Assembly: GCA_029777945.1 (NCBI GenBank)
Contig: JAKORG010000037.1
Coordinates: forward strand, 1-54,167
DNA: 54,167 nucleotides
Direction: 5' to 3'
Source of the DNA: Deltaproteobacteria bacterium
Lineage (GTDB): Bacteria; Desulfobacterota; Syntrophorhabdia; Syntrophorhabdales; Syntrophorhabdaceae
This document shows positions 7,283 to 15,507 of the stretch, one piece after another (positions within the stretch are counted from its first letter, which is position 1; the number at the start of each line of letters is the position of its first letter). The notes beneath the pieces were generated by a model, which was given only the letters and a program-made list of their open reading frames with translations, ran no database searches and was not told where the DNA came from. The position numbers and the translations under genes are program-made.

Positions 7283-8806
7283 TTAATTTTCATCAATCCT
7301 CACAATCTTAAATGCATTACCCAATGGTTCAACAATGATATTCGCTTTTATACCTTTTCTCTTTTCAAATAGAGTTTTGTGGTATCTCTCGGGGACAATG
7401 GATTTGTCATCACCTATTTTTAGTTCAGCCTTTTTATTCTCATAGCTGGCAATCAATGTCTTATTGCCAGGTGAATAAGTAACGTATGCCCCAGGCCAGG
7501 TAATGGGTTGGGGAGACTGTTTAGGAGGAATTTTTCTGTCTTCTTCCTCTAATTGTGCTATTGCTTCTAATTGAATCATATTTTGTGCTTGTTCTTTTTT
7601 TGTAGATACGGGCATTTTATTTTCAAAAAATATTGGGTTTCCTTTTTCGTAAGGCATAATTTTAAGTGCATTCCAGCCAAGAGGAATGTAAGAATCTTCT
7701 CTTATCCATATACGTCTTGATTTGGGTGCTTCATCGTTACCCCTGTTTAACCCAGCATAATTACGAATCTTTTTTCTCAAATCATCAGATAATAAGGTGA
7801 AGATAGTTGTTGCCATCATGCCTGAACCAAAACCCATTCGAAAGTTTGGTATTAATGTTTTAAAATCATAAAATTTTACCTTACTTTGATTTGAAAAAAA
7901 CGATTTTTCAGCCTTTATAACATCGTTTGTCCATTCTTCAATATTTTTCATAATTTCTTCTAAGTTCTTTGGCAACTTTATATCAGAATTTGAATTACTG
8001 AATTCAGTAAGTAATCTTCTGTCCCATGTCATTTGAAATCTAAACGATACATTTTCAGGAATACATTCAACCCATATGGTGGTTGGCTTTCCAGTGTTAT
8101 CTTTTTTTAACTGCCAACCATTTTTTTCTTTCTTCAATACGTTAACGGGGATTATTATAGGCTCAAAATGTTTCTCAGGGTAGGCATCAGTGATGTGAAG
8201 CATCTTTAGCCAGTCAGTATGTGGAGACCCTTTTTTATCATCTATAAGAAAAGATTGTAACCATTCTTCGTTTCCCCACTCGAACATCCTCTTTTTATTT
8301 TTCTTATTCCTTATATCTTGCTCAATTCTTTTTTCAATTTGTGTGGAAAATTGGGTAGGGTCTTTTTCCTTTAAATTTTTAAGAATACAGTAAAGAATTG
8401 CAGTCCTTATAACACCCTTTATTGAAGTTCCTGGTATGTATATATTTCCCATACCATCTCTCATAAAAGGTTTATAATCCTGCATCTGTAATGGGTCAGT
8501 GTCTAATTTGGCACGTCTTCCGCCGCTCAAGTTTAAAAGATAATTATTATCCACTTGCACTTTTTGTTTTTGTAAAAAATCCAAAATCCTGAAACGATGA
8601 CCTTCTCTTTCAAATTCAATAACAAATTTGTCAATTAAATTTAATTTTGCAAGAAATTTTGAAAGCATTTCTTCAGATATATGATAGACATAGCCATTCT
8701 TGATAATGTACTCAAAAGGGGTTAATTTTTGTTCAACACCACCAATATGAATGGGAGTTAATGTGCTTAAAACGCCAACTCTTGCCTCAAATACCTCATC
8801 TAACAT
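7283..8806 (-). CDS. csm5: Type III-A effector subunit Csm5
   Basis: A 507-residue RAMP protein that caps the crRNA 3' end of the Csm complex and takes part in crRNA trimming. The N-terminus has VLSTLTPIHIGGVEQKLTP and about 110 residues later NIYIPGTSIKGVIRTAIL, the conserved Csm5 segment. A glycine-rich loop, RMGFGSGMMAT, lies in the middle. It is longer than many Csm5 proteins (about 350-420), with extra charged sequence in the C-terminal third, including KIPPKQSPQPITW and a final beta-rich part. It lies 3 bp after csm4. Confidence 0.92.
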   Translation of the reverse strand: MLDEVFEARVGVLSTLTPIHIGGVEQKLTPFEYIIKNGYVYHISEEMLSKFLAKLNLIDKFVIEFEREGHRFRILDFLQKQKVQVDNNYLLNLSGGRRAKLDTDPLQMQDYKPFMRDGMGNIYIPGTSIKGVIRTAILYCILKNLKEKDPTQFSTQIEKRIEQDIRNKKNKKRMFEWGNEEWLQSFLIDDKKGSPHTDWLKMLHITDAYPEKHFEPIIIPVNVLKKEKNGWQLKKDNTGKPTTIWVECIPENVSFRFQMTWDRRLLTEFSNSNSDIKLPKNLEEIMKNIEEWTNDVIKAEKSFFSNQSKVKFYDFKTLIPNFRMGFGSGMMATTIFTLLSDDLRKKIRNYAGLNRGNDEAPKSRRIWIREDSYIPLGWNALKIMPYEKGNPIFFENKMPVSTKKEQAQNMIQLEAIAQLEEEDRKIPPKQSPQPITWPGAYVTYSPGNKTLIASYENKKAELKIGDDKSIVPERYHKTLFEKRKGIKANIIVEPLGNAFKIVRIDEN

Positions 8807-8809
8807 AGC

Positions 8810-9793
8810 TTATCCTCCAAATGGAGCTGTAAAGGCATAGCCATATCTAAATACCTTGTGGTTTAAAGCATTATAAGGGCCATTATTGGGACTTACATCA
8901 ATAAGACAGCCTATGGGACGCCAGTTAACTACAGAACCTTCAACAAAAAACCCCACAGATTTCCTTTTCAAAGGTAAAGCATTTCTTCCTGACGTAATCC
9001 AGCCTTTTTTTCTTACCGTTTCATATGCGACTATACCTTCTTTAAGAAAACTTATCTCACTTGAGGAAGGGTGATAAAGTGATAACAAAACAAATTGTGA
9101 TAAGTTTGTTTTGAATATTTTATCAAATACATTTTCGATTTTTTTAAAATCTATCACTTTAAACATACCTGATCCATATGTCTTCTCTCCTCCAAGCCCA
9201 ATTTCTCCTAAGTTAATCAAAATATTCTGAAATAATTCAACTGTATTGGAATCCTTAAAGGCCACAAATCCATAAAGGCCAGCATTCTTTTTAAAATATA
9301 CATAACCACAATGATATAGGTTGCTATTTTGAGTTGCCCTATCCAGAGATACCCTTGGCCTAACCTCAATTGTATACGCATTCTTATAGTTTTCGAGGTT
9401 ACTTTTCATTATTTCTAAATCGTTTTCATCCAACTCATCTCCCGATATCCACTTTAAAAACATTTTATCTGAAAGCCATATAATCTTTTTCAATTCCTTT
9501 CCAAGCTCTCTTTTCAATTCTTCCTTTAACTGACCATCAAAAAGTGGGCGTGGTAAATAAAATGTGTCTCCGCTATAAAGAAAAAGAGAGCTTATTATAA
9601 AAGGTGGGCTTTCGATAAAGTCTTTTAATAATGTATTTGTTTTCTCTTGCCCATATAGAATATTTACAGTATTTATAAGGGCTGAAAAAAGAGTATCAGA
9701 GCTTACTCTTTCAGTAACATTTTCAAGCTCTATACCTGTGTCACCAAAATGGGTAGGGCCTTTAAATTTCAACCTGTAAATGTATATATCCAT
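8810..9793 (-). CDS. csm4: Type III-A effector subunit Csm4
   Basis: A 327-residue RAMP subunit that holds the crRNA 5' tag and joins Cas10 to the Csm3 backbone. The N-terminus is IYRLKFKGPTHFGDTGIELEN, followed by SSDTLFSALINTV, both typical of Csm4. The glycine loop GEIGLGGEKTYGSGMFKV lies near residue 195-212. The C-terminus ends RYGYAFTAPFGG, close to the usual Csm4 end. Spacing is 8 bp after csm3 and 3 bp before csm5, so translation is likely coupled. Confidence 0.94.
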   Translation of the reverse strand: MDIYIYRLKFKGPTHFGDTGIELENVTERVSSDTLFSALINTVNILYGQEKTNTLLKDFIESPPFIISSLFLYSGDTFYLPRPLFDGQLKEELKRELGKELKKIIWLSDKMFLKWISGDELDENDLEIMKSNLENYKNAYTIEVRPRVSLDRATQNSNLYHCGYVYFKKNAGLYGFVAFKDSNTVELFQNILINLGEIGLGGEKTYGSGMFKVIDFKKIENVFDKIFKTNLSQFVLLSLYHPSSSEISFLKEGIVAYETVRKKGWITSGRNALPLKRKSVGFFVEGSVVNWRPIGCLIDVSPNNGPYNALNHKVFRYGYAFTAPFGG

Positions 9794-9801
9794 TTCTACC
9801 T

Positions 9802-10614
9802 CTACATTTTACTTGTATTAAAAAGGCTATTTATTCTCATAATCTCAGTTTCATCAAGAGACTTGCAAACGACATGCCCCGCTATTTTGCTTTTATCCTT
9901 TATATAATCTATAGACATTGCTTCGATTTTCTCTATTTTAAAAGATATCTTTCCATAACCCCTTGAACCATGACCGCCTAATGCATCCAATTCCAATAGC
10001 TCAAAGGCAAGCTTTAAGTTTTTTAGGTCGGTCTCTAAATGTTCTGGGTTTTCAATATTATAAATAACTTCAAGTTTAAACTCTGCACCCCTGGGAACCC
10101 TTTCAATCTGTCTCGGGTTTGCAGCAGAAGTAACCCTGTCTATGGCATTTTCGAACTTCCATTCTGTATACTGAAGGCCAGTATCAATATCGGAGAGTCT
10201 TTCCACGCTTTCGGGAGTAAGATAAAGGTCCCGAACAATAAGTCTTGATGGGAAGTTGTCACTTCCTTCTGCTCTGCCTGCAGTTGAGCCAAATAAACGG
10301 CACAATTTACAATTTATTGCTTCATTACTGTTGTCACACACATGAATCTTTACAGGATTTTTGTCTGTGCCTATATTTCTTTTGTTAATTAAATTAGGTT
10401 CTGATGGTGATAATGCCTTTTCCAACAATGTTCTCAACTTGCCCTTAAAAGATGAACCAGGAATATATGGTTCTCTTGTTACAGGATCCCGCACAACCGG
10501 TGCATCAATTGCCCCTATCTCCATGTTTTCTTTAGAAGCCCCGATGTGAAGCCCTGTTTCACATATGACGAAACCATCTATAACTGTTTTGCCTAAAAGC
10601 ATTCTGTTTTCCAT
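9802..10614 (-). CDS. csm3: Type III-A backbone and target-RNA nuclease Csm3
   Basis: A 270-residue RAMP protein, the repeated backbone subunit that cuts target RNA every 6 nt. The N-terminus is LLGKTVIDGFVICETGLHIG, followed by GAIDAPVVRDP, where the Asp before APVV matches the catalytic Asp of Csm3. Then comes PYIPGSSFKGKLRTLLE, and the glycine loop LGGHGSRGYGKISF lies near the C-terminus. A cysteine pair in CKLCRLFG is also common. I place the start at the ATG at 10614 because a perfect AGGAGG stands a few bases upstream. A start at 10653 would overlap csm2 and add 13 residues. Confidence 0.96.
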   Translation of the reverse strand: MENRMLLGKTVIDGFVICETGLHIGASKENMEIGAIDAPVVRDPVTREPYIPGSSFKGKLRTLLEKALSPSEPNLINKRNIGTDKNPVKIHVCDNSNEAINCKLCRLFGSTAGRAEGSDNFPSRLIVRDLYLTPESVERLSDIDTGLQYTEWKFENAIDRVTSAANPRQIERVPRGAEFKLEVIYNIENPEHLETDLKNLKLAFELLELDALGGHGSRGYGKISFKIEKIEAMSIDYIKDKSKIAGHVVCKSLDETEIMRINSLFNTSKM

Positions 10615-10636
10615 AAATCCCCCTCCTAAATTATTA

Positions 10637-11086
10637 TTAATCTGCTCCACCATAAAATTTATGATATGCTACAATAGCCTCTATAAATGAAAGTAATTTT
10701 TTAAAGTCAGCATAACTTTTGCCAGCTCCTGCAATTGCAGGTTGAAGTACTTCCATTAATGGCCTAACTGATTGATTTCTACCTGCAGCGTATGCTAATT
10801 TAGGCTTCAAAAGCACAACCTGATCTTCTAAAAAATCTTTACCTTTATTAAACTGTACATCAAGCTTTCTGATTCCGTCTAAAAACCTTCTTATCTGAGT
10901 TGTTTTAAGGCCTGTATCTTTAAGGTGCTTACCCAACTTTTCTGCTACATCCACTAAAGAGTTTGCTGGAAGTTTTGAAAGGCCATCAGATTGAAACTTG
11001 CTAATCTCTTCTCTCAAATTCTTAACAAGGGCATTTGCATCCCCTTCCGAAGAACCTTTCTTCTTATGATAAAAATTACCGTTCAT
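10637..11086 (-). CDS. csm2: Type III-A small subunit Csm2
   Basis: A 149-residue, mostly helical protein, the small subunit that lines the crRNA-target duplex. Diagnostic segments are TTQIRRFLDGIRKLD, VVLLKPKLAYAAGR and the C-terminal FKKLLSFIEAIVAYHKFYGG. The start overlaps the end of cas10 by 11 bp, and csm3 follows after 22 bp. Length and motifs are normal for Csm2; the first 20 residues are basic and likely disordered. Confidence 0.94.
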   Translation of the reverse strand: MNGNFYHKKKGSSEGDANALVKNLREEISKFQSDGLSKLPANSLVDVAEKLGKHLKDTGLKTTQIRRFLDGIRKLDVQFNKGKDFLEDQVVLLKPKLAYAAGRNQSVRPLMEVLQPAIAGAGKSYADFKKLLSFIEAIVAYHKFYGGAD

Positions 11087-13541
11087 CCTCTTTACCTCCT
11101 TTCCTCATAAGCATTAAAATTATCAGAGTAGCTAACTCTGTAATCTTCCATTCCTTTTCATTTGAGTTCATAATGGCATCATTGAATTGCATCTTTATTT
11201 CTGGTTCATGGGTCCCAATGCGTGCCCTCGATAACAAATAGGCAGCCTTCGGCAACACCAATACTCCATCTTCATTAAACCTTCTTGCAAGGGCAAGTAA
11301 TCTATAGAAGAAAGTCTTTGGCAATTTCTTTTCATCAATCCTGAAATATTTTTCTCCCTGAATAAGAAACTTTTCAAAAATAAATACTCTCTCCTTTAGT
11401 CTTTCCACATCAGGCCATCTCAGTGGCTTTCCTTTAAAAAAGGTTATGGCATTTTTTCTGGCCTTTGTCTCATTCTCCTCCTTAAAGTTCTTTGCTTCTT
11501 TTTCAGCGTTATCTGCCTCCCTTGCATACAGATAAATAGGATATTTATTGTGGTTTATTGAGATTCCACCTGATATTGTAATGAATGGATTACCCGTGTA
11601 TTTTTCAAAATAATTCCTTATATCAATCCCTGCTTCCATTACATCAAGCCAGTGGCCAACTATAAATAGGTCGTCACCTCCTGAATAAACTATGGAAAGC
11701 ATCCTATCGTTGTAGGTAGCTCTATCTGCAATATTGGCGTGAACAACAACACTGTTTTTATAATTACTGCTTACAATCATATTCAGATAGAATTTAAAAA
11801 AATCATTTAGCGCCCTGGATATGGATGCCATCCTTGAAAAGGTTCGATGTTCAAGAGGGACTGCTTGTGAAAATATCTTTCCCAAACTATCCACATCCAT
11901 CCTCAAAACTGCAAGCCTATTAATCCCAAAAACATCAGAGGCATCTGAAAGTTCTTTCAAATCTCTGTGCTGGTAGATACCAATAGGCAGAAATATAGAG
12001 CTAGGGTGATAATATTTTTCTACATCAAGGCTATTTATGATGTATACCTTTTTTGCAAGCCTGTCCATATCGGGGTTTCGCTTAGATAAAACATAGTATG
12101 AATTTCCAATGATAAGTGTTTTTTCACTCACTTCATTGTAATCTTTTTCATCAAAGCTATAGATGACATAGTCTTTCGATTTGGAAGCTTCTTTTAAAGC
12201 ATTTCCCAGCTCATATTGAATACTACAGGGTCTACACACATGTTCATATATCTGTTCGCTTCCACTAAAAACAGGTTCAAGAGGGAGATCCTCTCTGAAA
12301 CATACCTCACAATATCTTGTTAAACAATCATTATGGGGCATTGAAGAAGTAATAATATCTTCGAGTCTTTCATTCCACTTTTTCTTTTTTGACTCTTCCA
12401 GTTTTTTTGAAAGTTCTGGCCATAAATCTTGGGAGTTTTGAAAGGCATCTGGATGAAACTCAACTGTCTCTAAGTTCAAAAAAAGACTACCGCTAAATTG
12501 TTTAAATAAAAGGTCATTTATCTCCTTCTTTACATTTTCAATGGTTACCTTTGCTTCAGCAGTATTATAAGAAAGTATATAAAAAGACCCGCCACCGGAA
12601 AATATGATATTGCATCTTGTGAGTTTAAGACGTTCTATAATCTCTGAAACGATATGCTCAATCAAAAATTCTACATAAAATGATCTTCCTTTTAAAGATT
12701 TTAATGCACCCTTTGAAGTTATTGTATAAATAAACTTTTGAATTCCCGAAATATCTCCACCTATTAAAAGATAAGGTCTTTTATCTTTGGGCACATTTAA
12801 TATTTCATCCTTTAAAAGTTCATTTTTAATCCATTTTGCTGAAAATTCTTTACTGTAGTAGTGATACATACAGCCTGCTATTGCTGCCGTTAATTTAAGA
12901 TGGTCAAAAAGGGAAAGATCAGGGTGCTTATCTTTTATTTCCTCTTTCTTTAAACCATCGTAAATCCTCATGGTTATAGAAGGGATATTTTTAAGATGTT
13001 TTTCAATAAGCATCAGCAAAAAATTAATAGAACTTTTATTTTCAGGTATATGAGAGTTTAGATCTTCTTCAAATTCAGAAAGTATTTGTTCATAGTCTTT
13101 TCTTGAACATGATGGTTCTTCAGTAAGCGTAAAAGGAATGCCATCTGACTTAAGGGGAAGATAAGTAATGAGCGGCTTTTTATTTGTATCTAAAGGATTA
13201 TTTACTCTGCTAAATGGAGAGGCCATAGCAATCTCTGAATGCCATTTACCTTCTTCGAGTTTCTCCTTATCTTTCCTTTCTTTAGATGCGAGATTGTCTG
13301 ACTGATACCAAATAAGACCCAGGTTATTGTTTAATGCATAGTCATCGTCCTTTGTATAATGATGGGCAATAGCGGCAAGCTTTGCTGGATGCTTTTGAAA
13401 ATGCGTTTCCAGCCATTCGTATCCCCACTCTGTATGTTTTTTTGATGTTGGATTATTGTTCGCCCTCTGGACAACCTTTCCTATATCGTGCAATAATGCC
13501 CCTAAGACCACAGTTTCAAATTCTTGTTCATTAAATGACAT
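11076..13541 (-). CDS. cas10: Cas10/Csm1, HD nuclease and cyclic oligoadenylate synthase
   Basis: An 821-residue large subunit of the type III-A complex. The N-terminal HD domain shows VVLGALLHDIGKVVQR, with the HD pair near residues 18-19, and AIAHHYTKDD further on. The first palm-like domain has IGGDISGIQKFIY and FSGGGSFYIL. A zinc-ribbon region carries CEVCFRE and CRPC. The second palm domain has the synthase motif YSGGDDLFIVG. Both catalytic sites are intact, so ssDNA cleavage and cyclic oligoadenylate synthesis are expected on target RNA binding. It is the first gene of the csm operon, with AAGGGGGTTTAG before the ATG. The upstream 75 bp hold an inserted repeat. Confidence 0.97.
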   Translation of the reverse strand: MSFNEQEFETVVLGALLHDIGKVVQRANNNPTSKKHTEWGYEWLETHFQKHPAKLAAIAHHYTKDDDYALNNNLGLIWYQSDNLASKERKDKEKLEEGKWHSEIAMASPFSRVNNPLDTNKKPLITYLPLKSDGIPFTLTEEPSCSRKDYEQILSEFEEDLNSHIPENKSSINFLLMLIEKHLKNIPSITMRIYDGLKKEEIKDKHPDLSLFDHLKLTAAIAGCMYHYYSKEFSAKWIKNELLKDEILNVPKDKRPYLLIGGDISGIQKFIYTITSKGALKSLKGRSFYVEFLIEHIVSEIIERLKLTRCNIIFSGGGSFYILSYNTAEAKVTIENVKKEINDLLFKQFSGSLFLNLETVEFHPDAFQNSQDLWPELSKKLEESKKKKWNERLEDIITSSMPHNDCLTRYCEVCFREDLPLEPVFSGSEQIYEHVCRPCSIQYELGNALKEASKSKDYVIYSFDEKDYNEVSEKTLIIGNSYYVLSKRNPDMDRLAKKVYIINSLDVEKYYHPSSIFLPIGIYQHRDLKELSDASDVFGINRLAVLRMDVDSLGKIFSQAVPLEHRTFSRMASISRALNDFFKFYLNMIVSSNYKNSVVVHANIADRATYNDRMLSIVYSGGDDLFIVGHWLDVMEAGIDIRNYFEKYTGNPFITISGGISINHNKYPIYLYAREADNAEKEAKNFKEENETKARKNAITFFKGKPLRWPDVERLKERVFIFEKFLIQGEKYFRIDEKKLPKTFFYRLLALARRFNEDGVLVLPKAAYLLSRARIGTHEPEIKMQFNDAIMNSNEKEWKITELATLIILMLMRKGGKEDER

Positions 13542-13561
13542 CTAAACCCCCTTTAGATTTA

Positions 13562-13614
13562 AGAAGACAGAACACAGACCGTTCCGCTTTGCGGAACTGA
13601 CAGAAGACAGACTG
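13562..13614. repeat. Left inverted terminal repeat with hairpin
   Basis: Contains AGACAGA-like 7-bp units, ACAGACC at 13574-13580, a perfect 7-bp stem hairpin GTTCCGC-TTT-GCGGAAC at 13581-13597, then TGACAGA at 13598-13604 and AGACAGA. On the opposite strand the same ACAGACC...TGACAGA core recurs at 14026-14046. The segment ends two bases before the stop of the four-helix-bundle gene. Confidence 0.8.
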
Positions 13615-13615
13615 T

Positions 13616-14005
13616 TCATTTTATATACCTCTCTTTTATTATGTTGCTTGATTCCAGGCTCTTAGAAAAACCTGTTATCATTGCTGCAATTTCATCGGCT
13701 TCTATAGCTAATTTTTCAAATTCTGTTTCACTCAAATATTTTAATTTAAGAGCTATCTCAAGGCAGGCCATTAGTTCATACGCCGACCGCAAAGATATCT
13801 CGAGAAATCTTTTGAATTCTCTTTCCGAAGAATTGCCACTTCCTTCTGCAATATTAAGCGCTATTGATATGGCTGCTCTCCGAATCTGGCTTGTTAATCC
13901 ATGCACTTCTTCTTTTGGGAAGGACCCTGTGGTTTTATAGATTTCTGTAGAATATTCTATGGCCCTTTTATAAACTTTTAGATTTCTGAAATTATGCCTC
14001 ATCAT
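13616..14005 (-). CDS. Four-helix-bundle protein (23S rRNA IVS / S23 family)
   Basis: A 129-residue protein of the family named after ORFs in 23S rRNA intervening sequences; related bundles include the Avd proteins of diversity-generating retroelements. Signatures are NFRNLKVYKRAIEYSTEIY, FPKEEVHGLTSQIRRAAISI, NIAEGSGN and FKRFLEISLRSAYEL. The biochemical role is unknown; Avd proteins bind nucleic acid. Two ATGs in tandem (14005 and 14002) are preceded by GAGGGCAG repeat units, so the flanking short tandem repeat itself serves as the ribosome-binding site. It is not inside rRNA here but between cas10 and a DUF2130 gene. Confidence 0.93.
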   Translation of the reverse strand: MMRHNFRNLKVYKRAIEYSTEIYKTTGSFPKEEVHGLTSQIRRAAISIALNIAEGSGNSSEREFKRFLEISLRSAYELMACLEIALKLKYLSETEFEKLAIEADEIAAMITGFSKSLESSNIIKERYIK

Positions 14006-14063
14006 CTGCCCTCTGCCCTCTGCCCTCTGTCAGCGAAGCGGTCTGTCTTCTGTCTTCTGTCCC
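14006..14063. repeat. Right inverted terminal repeat of 7-bp units
   Basis: On the plus strand three CTGCCCT-type 7-bp units are followed by TCTGTCA (14026-14032), the spacer GCGAAGC (14033-14039), GGTCTGT (14040-14046) and two more CTTCTGT units. The reverse complement gives ACAGACC-spacer-TGACAGA, matching the left end in order and polarity. The stop of the DUF2130 gene (14030-14032) falls inside the core. Confidence 0.8.
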
Positions 14064-15340
14064 TCATTCCCCTTTAGGGCCTTAAGTTCTAATGCCTTTA
14101 GCTCCGGGAGTGTGCTACCAATAATCCCCTGCAGGCTCCCATACATACGGCTCGTGTTCCGCACCACCTTCTCAATCTGCTTTTCCCTTTTTGCCCATAT
14201 CTTCTCCATTGCCCTTTTTTCAGCGTCGAGGTCATTTTTCATTGAGACAAATGCTTCAACAATACCTTCTATCTGCTGGCGGAATTCAGGACCTGATAGA
14301 TATTCATAGAGCATCTCCATCTTGCCTGACTTTCCCTCTATGGCAGTCTTTACCTTTGCCACCTCAATAAGCACCATTCTTAATGCCATTGCAAGGGAAG
14401 TGGCAAGGGTATAGTCTGTAACCCATACACTGTTTATCTGTCCTATTCCTGTGATATCTTTTGGCATTGTTACTGATACGATTACTGCAATGTCTGCCTT
14501 TGCATTCCTCTGATCTTCCTTTAGTTTTTCAATCCAGGAGTCGCTCCAAGCCTTTGTCCTTTTCGATTCCCATATGATTGTGCCGCATTGCTGACCATAG
14601 GGTATGCAAACCCTCTGAATAACATCTGCACCCCTCATGCCTTTAGGAACAGGTATCACCTCATCGTGGGGGAAATTTTTTTTTAATAACCCTTCAAGTT
14701 CAATCTCCAATACCTCGCCTTGCATTTGCTGGGAGCCCTGTTCTGCCTTACGCTTTAACTCTTCTATCTGGGTTTTCATTGCCTCTATGAGCTTATCCTT
14801 TTCAAGGTCCTTTAATCTGTGCTGTTCTGAAATCCTCTTCTCTATATCCTCTTTCAGTTTCTCCCTTTCAGCATCGAGTTTTCGAGCAACCTCGAGCTCC
14901 AAATTCTGTTTCTCCTCTTCGAGTCTTCTCTTTTCCTTACGGAGTGTGAGCTCAAGGTCTTTAAACTCCTTTATCTTGTTTGCCTTCTCGGCAAGTTCAT
15001 CCTTTAGCGTTTTTATCTCCAGCGCCGATTCTTCGGCTACCCTTTTTCTTATGGAATCTTCTATTTTTTTCTTTTCCTGCTCGAGACGTGTGTGTAAATC
15101 CTTCTCGAGCCTTTCCTGCATTTTTGCAATCTCCTTTGCCTGCTCCTCTTTTAGCCTCTGCAATTCCTTTTCTTTTTTGATAATGTCATCTTCCTTTGAT
15201 TTGAGCTCCAATTCCTTTTTGTTAAACTCATCCCTTAATTCCTGTTGAATCTTTTCTTTTATCTGGTGGGTGAGTGCCTCATCGAGTGGAATCTCACGCT
15301 TACAATAAGGACATATGATTTTTGTGATGGTCTCATTCAT
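14030..15340 (-). CDS. DUF2130 coiled-coil protein with nuclease-like core
   Basis: A 436-residue protein. An N-terminal zinc-ribbon-like segment, KIICPYCKREIPLDEAL, is followed by about 180 residues of charged coiled coil. The DUF2130 domain then shows GMRGADVIQRV, IIWESKRTKAWSDSWI and KLKEDQRNAKADIAVIV. The GAD...ESK arrangement looks like a PD-(D/E)xK site (Asp, then Glu-x-Lys), so a nucleic-acid-cleaving role is plausible but unproven. I start at the ATG at 15340, preceded by AGAGG; a GTG at 15361 lacks a ribosome-binding site. The last residues, GQKTEDRPLR, are encoded by the adjacent inverted repeat, so the native C-terminus was probably altered. Confidence 0.88.
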   Translation of the reverse strand: MNETITKIICPYCKREIPLDEALTHQIKEKIQQELRDEFNKKELELKSKEDDIIKKEKELQRLKEEQAKEIAKMQERLEKDLHTRLEQEKKKIEDSIRKRVAEESALEIKTLKDELAEKANKIKEFKDLELTLRKEKRRLEEEKQNLELEVARKLDAEREKLKEDIEKRISEQHRLKDLEKDKLIEAMKTQIEELKRKAEQGSQQMQGEVLEIELEGLLKKNFPHDEVIPVPKGMRGADVIQRVCIPYGQQCGTIIWESKRTKAWSDSWIEKLKEDQRNAKADIAVIVSVTMPKDITGIGQINSVWVTDYTLATSLAMALRMVLIEVAKVKTAIEGKSGKMEMLYEYLSGPEFRQQIEGIVEAFVSMKNDLDAEKRAMEKIWAKREKQIEKVVRNTSRMYGSLQGIIGSTLPELKALELKALKGNEGQKTEDRPLR

Positions 15341-15399
15341 AATATTTTTCCTCTTTTTCACGCATATTATTATCCTACTTTATCTGTCCATAAGCCATT

Positions 15400-15428
15400 A
15401 AAGAAACGTTTCTGAAACATTTCTGTTT
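15400..15428. repeat. Hairpin-forming tandem palindrome, copy 2
   Basis: Tandem GAAACGTTTC and GAAACATTTC with the same CT spacer and flanks (AAA before, TGTTT after) as the copy at 4717-4745. The minus strand folds into a ten-pair stem with loop CAG, followed by TTTAATGG. It lies 63-85 bp upstream of the DUF2130 ATG and about 80 bp past the stop of the CARF gene. Confidence 0.6.
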
Positions 15429-15507
15429 TTTTAGCTCTCCTACTGGCATTTAAAAACAGACTCAAATCTATCACCAATCCTTTATCAAAGATGAAGTCTG
15501 TCATCTA

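Larger units (their letters stand above)
13562..14063 (-). mobile_element. Putative mobile/REP-like unit: four-helix-bundle gene between short-tandem-repeat inverted ends
   Basis: A 0.5-kb unit made only of one gene (13616-14005) and two inverted flanking repeats (13562-13614 and 14006-14063). Both ends, read inward, have the order 7-bp AGACAGA-type repeats, ACAGACC, a short spacer or hairpin, TGACAGA, then more 7-bp repeats. The right end supplies the stop codon of the DUF2130 gene, and the unit separates that gene from cas10. No transposase is present. Mobility is inferred from the inverted ends and from a second, differently built copy at 16871-17247. Confidence 0.6.

Noticed and set aside
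13616-14005. Diversity-generating retroelement accessory protein Avd
   Set aside because: No reverse transcriptase or template/variable repeat pair is nearby; only the helix-bundle fold is shared.
13562-14063. 23S rRNA intervening sequence
   Set aside because: The S23-type gene suggested it, but no rRNA sequence flanks it.
14637-15248. Long plus-strand frame of about 203 codons, rich in Ser and Phe
   Set aside because: It is the antisense shadow of the Glu/Lys-rich coiled coil of the DUF2130 gene; it has no ribosome-binding site and low-complexity composition.
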